Shown: positions 21,302 to 31,161 of the stretch, in pieces
How the letters are laid out: every line of letters starts with the position of its first letter
Position numbering within the stretch: position 1 is the stretch's first letter
Source of the DNA: Stenogyne calaminthoides
Taxonomy: Eukaryota; Streptophyta; Magnoliopsida; Lamiales; Lamiaceae
NCBI GenBank assembly: GCA_037126765.1
Contig: JBBCBC010000016.1
Span: forward strand, 13,132,728 to 13,196,727
Length of the DNA stretch: 64,000 nucleotides
Direction: 5' to 3'
Made by a program: the position numbers and the translations under genes
Notes under the pieces: model-generated
What the model saw: the letters and a program-made list of their open reading frames with translations, nothing else
The model's database searches: none
Told to the model about the DNA's origin: nothing

Positions 21302-22100
21302 TGTTGTAACACGAATAATCCCATTCTATGGACAAGTTGCAAAGCTGACAAGTAGCCCGCCGGCGACCAGGTAAAGCGACTTGAGGGTGAGACTCTATGA
21401 ACCAAAAGCTTGAAGATCAGATGCTCTGAAGGCCAGATGATCAAGAAGTCATTCAAGAAGTCGCAGGCCATAGGTCATAAGTCACAGGTTGTAGGTAGCT
21501 CACAGGATGCCAGAAGTCGCAGGCCACAGGTCACAGGTCACAGGTCACAGGTAGCTCACAGGTTGCCAGAAGTCGCAGGTCACAGGTCGCAGGTACCTCA
21601 CAGGTTGCCAAACCGGCAGGTCGCTAGGCGACTCACATGGAGACCTCCACAAGTCGGAGGAGACCTATACCAATCAAAGTCATACATCTCGACAGTCAAA
21701 AGGGAACACTAGACAAGCCACAAAATCCGCCCCCGAAGTCCTCCCCGCGATTGGCGCACACTAAATGCAATGACCTCTGACCCGGCGAGGCGAAATTCCC
21801 GGCCAGCGAGATTGAAGCCACTTTTATTGCATATTCCTTATGTAAATTCCCGCTTGAGAGGCGGGAATCCTTGTATAAATAGGCCACCATGGCCATAATA
21901 GAAAGAGGATGGAACTTTGGTCTGAATCCTTAGTGCTAAAAACACAGAAGATAGTAAAAACACTCCTAGCTTGGTTCGCTCCCAGACGTAGTCTCTTCAA
22001 AGACGAACTGGGTCAACCAATTCTGAGTTTTTAATGTTTTCTGTTCAATAATTTATCGTTTAAGTAACTTGTTGGCCTGAATATTAAACTGGGCACAACA
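21302..22100 (+). repeat. sLTR1: solo LTR (799 bp), Gypsy-like
   Basis: Starts TGTTGTAACACG, ends GGGCACAACA, and is flanked by perfect 5-bp duplications tgttc at 21297-21301 and 22101-22105. TATAAATAGG lies near 21874. The part near the 3' end (gacgaactgggtcaacc) recalls the RT5 LTR end. A short array of cacaggt / gtcgcaggt units fills about 21455-21640. No internal region is present, so it arose by LTR-LTR recombination. Orientation follows the TATA box. Confidence 0.85.
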
Positions 22101-22105
22101 TGTTC

Positions 22106-22927
22106 AAAAAATCGATTGATGCTCCTCTTTTTTTTCTTGAAATTGTTCAAAGAAATGAAATTTTGAAATTTTTCAGAAACTTGTTCAGAAATTTTTTGTT
22201 ACCTTCTAAAGCACACCAGATGTTTTTTAAGTTGGTTGAATACTCTCAAAATGTCATTTCTTCATGTCTATTTTTGTGTATTTGTAGTTTTAATTATTTT
22301 TCAAACACTTGTTGTTCAGAAAAGTTTGATTGATTTATTTGAGTGTTTTTTGTTCAAAAAGTGTAATCAATTGTTGTTCAGCAAAAATTTTCCCAGAAAA
22401 AGGTTTAGTTTGTTTAATTAGTGTGTATTTTGGTCTTTGAATTGTTGTTCAGAAACTATGTGTTCAGAAACTACTGTTCATACGCTTGTTGTTCATAAAT
22501 GTGTGATTGATTTATGTGAGTGTTTTTTGTTCAGAAAGTGCAATCAGCTATTGTTCAGCAAATTTTTTTTCAGAAAATGTCTAGTTTGTTTAATTTATGT
22601 GTATTTGGACTTTGAACTATTGTTCAGAATCTGCTTGTTCAGAAAGTGTGATTGATTTATGTGTGCGATTTTTTATTCAGAAATTGTAGTTAAATGTTGT
22701 TCAGTTCTGATTTGAAGATGTTCAGATTTTATGTGTGTGTTTTTTGTATTGTGAACTGTTTGTTCAGAAACTTTTTGAGCTTTTTCAGATATATGGGCAG
22801 AACTTCATAATATGTTTTGTGATGTGTGACTGATTTTTTTTGTGTATGATGTGGAATGAATGTGCAATTGAGATTGAATTGTGTTCTTAATTGTTTAAGG
22901 ATTGCAACTTTTTTCAGAAACATGTAG
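22106..22927. repeat. Degenerate 150-180 bp tandem repeat
   Basis: Three diverged copies begin near 22309, 22486 and 22633, sharing ttgttcagaaa, gtgtgattgatttatgtg and agtgttttttgttcagaaag. No supported coding frame. RT3 inserted at its right end. Confidence 0.6.
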
Positions 22928-24374
22928 TGTTGGGAAATTTGTAGTTTTGATGGAAGTTCCAAAACAGTTGTAGTAGGACAAGTCGAACCTTGTTAGTCGA
23001 CTGATGATGATAGGAGACCAGATGAACGTGTTAGACAGCTGATGTATTAGACTAGGTCACATATTGAGGGAGAACTCAATATGTATAGGTTCAGATCAGT
23101 AACGAAGATCAGAAGCAAAGATCAGAAACGAAGATCATAAGCGAAGAACAGAAGACCTATAGAAGAACATCAGCAGAGCCGATAGGTTGAAGCTAAGACA
23201 ACCTTATCAGAAGACTCAAGTTTACTGATCAGTTGCATACTGATCATATAGAGCTAAGTCAGAAATGTGATAAGTATTTCTACGTATTAAAGACATACGA
23301 TTGTCATCAGACCAGAAGAATACTAAAACTCCTGGCTTTACAAGGCACCGATTCAGTGTACTTGTTAGCCACTAGAATTCGACACATATGTATGGATCTG
23401 ACTATGCAGGATATGGCATATCGACCCAAACGGCTAGAAAAGAAAATATTGCACGAAGACGACATGGCCTTTCTGAGCACGTCAAATCAAGCTTGCAAGC
23501 TACTTAAAATAGACCGAAATTCGAATTGCTCTCCAACGGCTAGTTCGATTTCGTGCCTATAAATATGGGATCAAACCTTCAAAGTAACGTTACGGAAATT
23601 ATCATCAAGCTCAAGCACAAGCAAATTTCCGCACGAAGAACACAAACTCAAGATTTATTCTTAAGTATTCATCCCATTGTTCTTAGCATAGAATACTTAT
23701 CCTCCAGCCTTAGGCTACATAGAAGATAAGATAGTATTCCAGTTGGAACATCACAAATCTTATACCCAAACAAAAGTTAGGTTAAGTTTGTTATAACAAG
23801 ATTTCAGTCTAGTGTTTCTAGATCTGATTTCTGGGATTGGTTGTGTGAGAACTCGTGAAACATCTATTGGTTATACTGTGTTGCACTAACACATTAAACT
23901 AAGTCCAGTTGGTTAAGTTGGTGCCCCTGCTGATAGGGAAGAATGGACGTAGGACAAGTTGTCCGAACCACTATAAATTTGTGTGCATATATCTTGCTTT
24001 ACACTTATCTGCACACTACTCTTTGTTATCTGCATGCATATTCTGTACCTGGATCAGACTAGCATCAAGCTTCTGATCTGATCAGTTTGATACCTTTGTC
24101 ATCTGATCTAAACCAGATTGGTCAGAATCTTTGTGTGAGTAAAACTGGTTTTCACACGGGTTAACTAATCTTCCACGCCATCACTTAAATTGAGAGACGC
24201 CGAACTGATCTGGTTCATACAGATCAGTAAGTCGGATATCAGTCCATACTGGTTCAAATCGCACTCTGATCATACATACTTGCATATCACACCTGATCCA
24301 CAAAAAGTTTTGGAAATCTATTCACCCCTCCCCTCTAGACTTCCACCCTCACTGAAATCCGTCCGGGACCTACA
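22928..24374 (+). repeat. RT3 5' LTR (1447 bp)
   Basis: Starts TGTTGGGAAATTTG and ends GGGACCTACA. TCCAACGGCTA (23532-23542, a full match to TCYAACGGYYA) precedes TATAAATA (23558-23565) by 15 bases. A GGACAA/TTGTCC hairpin lies at 23952-23964. The left flank is tgtag. Confidence 0.92.
23532..23565 (+). promoter_or_regulatory. RT3 LTR core promoter: MSA-like box plus TATA box
   Basis: TCCAACGGCTA followed 15 bases later by TATAAATA. Of the six copies in the window this one fits the published MSA consensus best. Confidence 0.55.
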
Positions 24375-24377
24375 AGT

Positions 24378-24397
24378 GGTATCAGAGCAGTGGTTCT
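24378..24397 (+). other. RT3 primer-binding site
   Basis: TGGTATCAGAGCAGTGGTTC, complementary to the initiator tRNA-Met 3' end over its first 12 bases, three bases after the LTR. Confidence 0.92.
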
Positions 24398-24510
24398 TCC
24401 GACCACTGGCTTTGAATATCATCGGTTCTTGAGGAAGAACCTTTGTGGTCACTTGAACTGATCTTTGAAAACCATTTTTAAAACTCATATTTTTCAAAAT
24501 CACCACAAGC

Positions 24511-27121
24511 ATGGATAACACTTCAGGTATGCATCATAATCTACCCATGTTTTCTGTTGATGAGTATGCAGATTGGTCTATCGACATGAGAGACCATCTG
24601 GGAGTGATAAGCAACAGAATGGATGAGATTCTTGAGATAGGACTGATTATCATTTATCATTATAACCCAGCCGAAGCAGGAGATCCTACTCAACCAGTTG
24701 GAGCAAGAATCAGAAAAAGTCCCTCTCTGATGGATGCAGATGAGAGAAAATTGTCTAATCTGGATACTGTTGCCAGACATCTCATCATGAAAACTATGGA
24801 TGCTACTACACGAGAGAAAGTGAAGTACCTGAAGACAGCTAAGGAAGTTTGGGATACACTTGCTGAAATCTGCAGAGGAAATGAACGGATTAAGGACAGC
24901 AGACTGCAAGCTGAGCTGGTGGTATTTGAGAAACTCAAGATGCTACCAAATGAAACAGTTGCCCAATTTGACGGAAGGATCACTCGATGAGTCAACCAAC
25001 TTCGTGATCTAGGACGAGTAATGTCAAACAAGGATATCAACTACAAGATTCTCAGATCGTTGACCAAGAAATGGGATACAAAGGTGACCGTGATTAAAGA
25101 TTGTCAAGATATTGCTACCATGAAGCCAAATGATCTAATCTTCAGTTTGAAAGCCCATGAGTTCGACCTGATTGAGAGAGGACAAGGATCAGATGATGTC
25201 CCTGCTGAAGCTGCTGCAAACTCAACTAAATATGTTGCATTCCAGGCAACCAGTAGCAGTTTACAAATTGTTGAACCAGTTGGAAACATCATCAGCCTGG
25301 CCGAACAGATTGCACTACTAACAAGAAAACTTGAACGGACAAATGTTTAGATGGGCAAGTACAGAAAGTTTTATGATGACTATCGATGAAGCAGAGGAAG
25401 AGATCGAAGATCTTCTGACAAATCACAAGAAAGATATCGTTCTTCAGATGATAGGGATAACAGAAGAGATGACCGAAAAGACGATCACAGAGATGAAAGG
25501 AAAGATGATCGTAGAGAGGATCACAGAGAGAACAGACGAGATGATAGATCAGATAAGAGAGGTTCTGATTACAGATAAGGTGGAAAGTCTCCTGACAGAT
25601 CGTACCGAAGAAATGATTCACCTAAAATAGAAAATTCTGGAGACTCAAGGGTTTGTTACAACTGTCAGAAACTAGGTCACTACAGTGCTGATTACCACGA
25701 CCTAACTCCCAAGGAGAGAGAAGAAAAATAGAACAGAAGAGAACAAAGGTTCCCAGACAGAAAAGCAACGGTTGCCGAAACATCTGGCATTGATGATTCT
25801 TATCTACCGTCAGATGACTCAGGGTACTCATCTGTTGAAGATTTCTGTCTGATTACCACAACTGATGATGTCGATGATATGAACTTCTCATCTGATGACC
25901 ACATCTGTTTCATGGCCAGAGAAACTGACCAATCTGAGGTAATCTCTAAACCTTCTGTGGTTCCCTATTCTACACCTGTTGTGCTGAGCACATCTGCTGG
26001 AGAGATTAACCTGCAGGTCTACAATGACCAATTGCTTGATGATCTCTCTAATGCAATAGATACTTATACACGAGTGGAAGTTGAGAACGATAACCTAAGG
26101 GCTGAGAATATTTGGCTTGTCAAGGATATTGAGGCAAGTAAAGCAGCTGAACTAAAATCATCTGAAACTGTTCAGAAGATGACTAAAGAACTGGAGTTTC
26201 TGAAAGTCAGTACTACTGATCAGGGAAAGCTGATTAAGGAACAATTGGTTCTCAATGAACGACAAGCTGGAGAACTCAAAGTCCTTCAGGCTAAGTTTGA
26301 TGAACTCTTCCGAATGCATGAGAATCTGAAAACTACTGAGGACAGTTTGTGTAAGAAAATAGAGGTTTTCATAAAATCATCTAAGACTGTTCAAGATCTG
26401 AACAACTATTTTCGTATGCCAATTGATAAGAAGGGAATTGGGTATGAGAACCCTTCTGGATCCTCAAAAGCCCAGTCTGGTTCACATCAGAAAAGTGTAA
26501 CCAAACGAGTTTCTGATCAAAATACACGAAAAGCCAAATCTGTATCAGATAAGGGAAAAGATCAGCTGACCAGGCAAGGCAGAGTGCCGGATCAGAAAGG
26601 GAACAAAAATGGACCCCAACTGATCAGACATCAGCCGAGGAATCAACAGAAGAATCTTGCTCTTCTGAAGAGACCTCAACCAAATCAGCAGAGTAGACCT
26701 CAGTCTGGACCATCTCGTGAGGGACAGTACCAACTGAAGTCAACTCAATCCAAGCTGCCTAACAAGCAAGCTAAGGGTAAACTGCTAAGACCATCTATGC
26801 CAGAAAGATATGAATCTTTTAATTATAGCAGTCGTACCTACCCTTACAATCAGAAACCTAGGGTTGCTGCACCTGAGCCCCACTGGATTACAAAAAGACA
26901 AGTATCAATGAAAAATTCCAAGTCTTCTGATTCATCCAAGGCTCACACTAATAATAATACTGATCAGATTGCATATGAAGAAACATATGATTATGTAGAT
27001 GTTTATAGGAGACAAATTAAGCCTTCTGTGTTCAACAAAGGTGCCAGATTTTTTTGGATCCCGAAAGGTTCTTCTAACCCCCAGGACCCCACCCAATTCT
27101 ACCGGGGTACCTAAAATCTGA
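24511..27121 (+). pseudogene. gag: RT3 gag (Copia, with zinc knuckle and coiled coil)
   Basis: The ATG at 24511 opens the UBN2-type capsid region (LPMFSVDEYADWSIDM, VWDTLAEICRGN, ILRSLTKKW). A central Arg/Asp/Glu-rich tract (RRDDRKDDHRDERKDDRRED) and a zinc knuckle at 25654-25695 follow; the knuckle's fourth Cys has become Tyr (CYNCQKLGHYSADY). Next come an acidic region, a coiled coil (about 26030-26370) and a basic Gln/Pro-rich tail ending near VDVYRRQIKPS. In-frame stops: TGA 24988, TAG 25348, TGA about 25387, TAA about 25576, TAG 25729. The family stop TGA is at 27119-27121, after GGGGTACCTAAAATC. The frame 25879-27114 alone is open for 411 codons. Confidence 0.88.
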
Positions 27122-27126
27122 TTTGC

Positions 27127-30100
27127 TTGCAGGCTCGAGTGGGGCTGGCTAATAAAGGAGGTGTACAAGCAACTATTTGGTACATAGATAGTGGATGCTC
27201 AAGGCACATGACTGGAAGTCAACATCTCCTCAGCAATTACATTGAGAAACCAGGCCCACGAGTTCTCTTTGGGGATGACAACTTTGGTTTTATAGGTTAC
27301 AGATGTTTCATACGTTGACGGCTTAAGGCACAACCCGTGATCTGTATCTCAGTTCTGCGACAACGGATTTAGTGTTGAGTTCTCATCAGATTAATGCACA
27401 ATCAAAAATTGAACGACTCAACAGATTTTGCTAGCTGGCTTCAGAAAAGGAACGATTTATACAACAGATTGGGACAGTTGTCCAAGAAATGCATGCTTGA
27501 TTGTTAAGAGTTCAAAGAGCTCCAGTTGGCTTTGGCACAAGAGAATGAGCCATCTGAACTTCAAAACTCTTAACAAAATAGCAAGGTTATCCTTGGTTGA
27601 AGGTCTCCCGAATGAAGTATTCTCTAAGGATCAGACATGTGTCGAATGTCAGAAGGGAAAACAAGTAAAAGCTTCATTCAAAGGGATACCTTCTCCTCCA
27701 TCCAGCAGAGTACTGCAACTGCTCCACATGGATCTATTTGGACCACTTACGCCTCTTAGTTTCAGTGGACACAAATACACTCTGGTGGTCGTGGATGATT
27801 ATTCCAAGTTCACCTGGGTTGTATTCTTGTATAAGAAGAGTGAAACTACAACAAAGTTACCTGAACTTCTCAAGAAGATTCAGAATGAGAAGGGTCTCAG
27901 CATAGTGAAAATCAGATCAAATAAAGGTACAAAATTCTTGAACCAATTTATATCTGATTTTTGCTCTGAGTTTGGTATACAACATGAGACGTCAGCTGCT
28001 AGAACGCCACAACAAAATGGCGTAGCAGAAAGAAGAAACAAAACTCTTAAAGAAGCTGCACGCACCATGTTAGCTGAGCATGCAACACAAAGCCGTTTCT
28101 GGGCAGAAGCTATCAATGTTTTCTGGTGCAAGTGCTTCATACACAACAATTGGAAGAGTCCGTTGAGAACCTTCGATGCCAAGTCAGATGAGGGTATATT
28201 CTTAGGATATTCCTCAACCAGCAAAGCATTTAGGATTTTCAACAAATGAACCCTAGTTGTGGAAGAAACACCTCATGTGGTCTTTGATGAGTCAACATTT
28301 GAACAAGAGAAATCTGCCGCAGAAAAAGATGTACCAGACAAACCAGATTCACTAAAAATGGATCAGTTAAGCTCAAAGAAAAGGATCCAAAATACGTCAC
28401 TATATATGTTCCTAACTTTGACCTTGACGATTCGCTAGGTCAGTCAGACCCAAGGTACGTACAATTATCAATGAAGAAGCTGGTACAACTGAGACAGTAA
28501 CAACTGAACCATCTGGTTCAGGAGGAACACCTGATGTTCCGGCAGACAGACTTCAGCACATGATGAGTCCAGCATCAGCTGAGATATGTCCATGCCAAGT
28601 GGATCATACTCAAGTACCTCTCCCAGTCTCTAGTGATGAATCTTTATCAGAAGAGGATGATGTTCTCCAAACTGATGATAATCAGGAAAGAAGGACTTGG
28701 ATAACTAGTCATTCAACTGACCTGATCATCGGAGACCCATCTATAGAGTCAAAATTAGATATCAGATTGGTGAAAGTGCAATGTACTGTTGTTATCTGTC
28801 TTTGAAGGAACCACTCACAGTTGAAGAAGCTCTTCAAGATACAAGCTGGATTCTAGCCATGCAAGAAGAACTAGAACCGTTTGAGAGAAATCAAGTTTGG
28901 GAACTTGTAAACAGACCAACTCATCAAGATGTGATTGGTACTAAGTGGGTCTTCATGAACAAGAAGGATGAGCACAATGTGATAACCAGAAATAAGGCAA
29001 GACTTGTTGATAAGGGATATTCACAATCTGAAGGGATTAATTATGATGAAACCTTTGCACTAGTCGCTCGCCTAGAAGCCATTAGGCTATTTCTGGCTTC
29101 TGCAACTCATAGCGGATTTACTGTGTATCAGATGGATGTAAAGAGTGCATTCTTAAACGGGGTACTAGCTGAGGAAGTTTATGTTGAACAACCTCCTGGC
29201 TTTGAAATGAGCAACCAAGTGTACCATTTAAGAAAAGCTCTTTATGGACTAAAACAGGCTCCTAGAGCATGGTATGATACACTATCCCAGTTCTTGACAG
29301 AAAATGGTTTCACCAAGGGCTTGATTGATAGGACTTTGTTCAGAATTGAAGACGGTGAAGATATTCTGATGGTTCAGATCTATGTTGACGATATAATCTT
29401 TGGTTCTCCTAATCAGAAACTATGCGGAAAATTTCAGTAAACTGATGCAAGGGAAATTTGAGATATCCATGATGGGTCAGATGAGCTACTTTCTAGGTCT
29501 ACAAGTCAAACAAGCTCACACAGGGATCTTCATCTGCCAAGCGAAGTACACAAGGAATTTGTTGGCTAAATATGGTGTTCAGAATTGCAAGGAAGCTAGG
29601 ATTCCAATGATGACTTCTTTCAAAATGGACCCAGATGAAGGTGGTAAGAAAACTAATCAGAAGAGTATAGGGCTTTGATTGGATCACTACTATACCTGAC
29701 TGCCAGCAGACCAGATATAACCTTCGCAGTAGGTGTATGTGCCAGATTTCAGGCAAATCCGAAGCAAAGCCACCTGGAAGCAGCTAAGCAGATTCTTAAG
29801 TATCTGAAGGGTACTGTAAACCTCGGTTTATGGTATCCAGCAGATGATAATCTAGAGCTTAGTTGGTAGTCTGATTCTGATTATGAAGGTTGTAGGATAG
29901 ACAGAAAATCAACCTCGGGTACCTGTCAGTTAAGCTGGTCTCTTGGTTCTCTAAGAAGCAGACATCTGTTGCCACATCTACTACTGAAGCAGAATATATG
30001 GCCGCAGGAAGCTGTTGCTCCCAACTGCTCTGGCTAATTCAGCAGCTGAGGGATTATAACATTGTAGCTACGAATGTGCCTATTTTCTGTGACAGTAATA

Positions 30101-30372
30101 GTGCAATTGCCATCAATCAGAATCCAGTTCTACACACAAGATGCAAGCATGTGGACATCAGACATCACTTCATAAGAGACCATGCAGAAAAGAAGAACAT
30201 CAGAATGGAAAAGATCCACACTGATAAGCAAAGAGGTGATATCTTAACCAAACCTCTAGCTGAAGTTAGATTTAGAGAATTGTGCAATGAGCTAGGATTG
30301 CTGGATCTTGGAGAAGACGCACCAGAATACTTTGGTGGTCTAATTTCCAACACCAGTTGGTTAAGAAACTGA
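27127..30372 (+). pseudogene. pol: RT3 pol: protease, integrase, reverse transcriptase, RNase H
   Basis: Protease keeps WYIDSGCSRHMTG but loses about 45 bases downstream relative to RT2. Pre-integrase LWHKRMSHLNFKTLNK is followed by CVECQKGK. Integrase keeps MDLFGP (first Asp) and NGVAERRN (Glu), but the second acid is changed: RSNKGTKF with Asn at 27920-27922. About 105 bases after WAEAIN are deleted relative to RT2. RT (28781-29440) has TKWVFMNKKDE, YQMDVKSAFLNGV, LYGLKQAPRAWYDTL and YVDDIIFGS. RNase H (29998-30372) has FCDSNSAIAI and DILTKPLAEVRF. Frameshifts near 27300, 28250, 29435, 29675 and 29865 break the frame. Confidence 0.9.
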
Positions 30373-30383
30373 CCAAGTAAAAA

Positions 30384-30505
30384 GATCAGATGAAGGAGGA
30401 ACATCATCTGATCAAGAGAGATCAGTAGGAAAACTGATCAGAAGAGAGAATAACTGGTAAAGAGGGAACTTCAATTGATAAGAAAGATCAGTAGGAAACT
30501 GATCT
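30384..30505 (+). other. RT3 post-pol hairpin series
   Basis: Perfect inverted repeats: GATCAGATGA/TCATCTGATC (30384-30413, loop aggaggaaca), GATCAGT/ACTGATC (30420-30439, loop aggaaa) and AGATCAGT/ACTGATCT (30485-30505, loop aggaa). A fourth, decayed one keeps the loop agggaa near 30455. Stems differ in sequence from RT2 while pairing is kept. Confidence 0.6.
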
Positions 30506-30724
30506 AGTGAAAGGATTGTTGGGAAATAACTAAGGATTAGAGGGTAAATTAAGATCGACACATCAGAAATCAGAAAAGGATCATAGGAATCTACACATGT
30601 GGTAATTGATTGATTACAATATCAGTCAATCAGATACGTGTTCCTGACTCCCTGCTATTTTATGTTTTCATTTAAGTATCGCTTGCATATATATTAATAT
30701 ATAAATGACGTCGTACTGACTCTT

Positions 30725-31161
30725 CATTAAATGCGGACGTGAGGCCCATGTATTAAATACATTAATTACGCTCTTTCAAATCCAAAAGTTGTGGTCTATG
30801 TTTTCCTTGACCGCACTATTTTAACCTTTTAAAACTGCCTCATTTTCACCGTTGATCAAACATAGGCGTCGTTTTGATTTCTGCATTCGAAAATGATTGT
30901 GTTTTTCCCTCTCGATTAAAAACCCCAAAATTCACAACACTTCATCACTTTCACAATCTCTAAAAACCCCAAAATTTTGTCAGCAACATTCATATTCTCT
31001 CACTACTATTCGAAAGCAATTCACCAAAATTACTTTGTCAAAATCAGTTGTTGCTTTCTACTGGTAATTAATTTAGGGTTTGAGCTTCATTTCCTATACT
31101 TAAGAATGTATTGCATAATTTTCGCTTGAATTTTCAAATCTAATATCCTCCTTTCACAGAA
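30725..31161 (+). promoter_or_regulatory. RT3 third-ORF promoter-like region and 5'-UTR intron
   Basis: Ordered blocks: CATTAAATGCGGACG (30725-30739), CAAATCCAAAAGTTG (about 30777), TTTTCCTTGACCGCAC (30801), ACCGTTGATC (30848), TTTTTCCCTCTC followed by GATTAAAAACCCC (about 30914). A donor CTG/GTAATTAATTTAGGG at 31064 and an acceptor CCTTTCACAG ending 31159 would remove 96 bases, leaving two bases before the ATG. Confidence 0.5.

Noticed and set aside
25292..25621. 109-codon minus-strand ORF rich in His, Leu and Ser
   Set aside because: Antisense shadow of the Arg/Asp-rich tract of RT3 gag.
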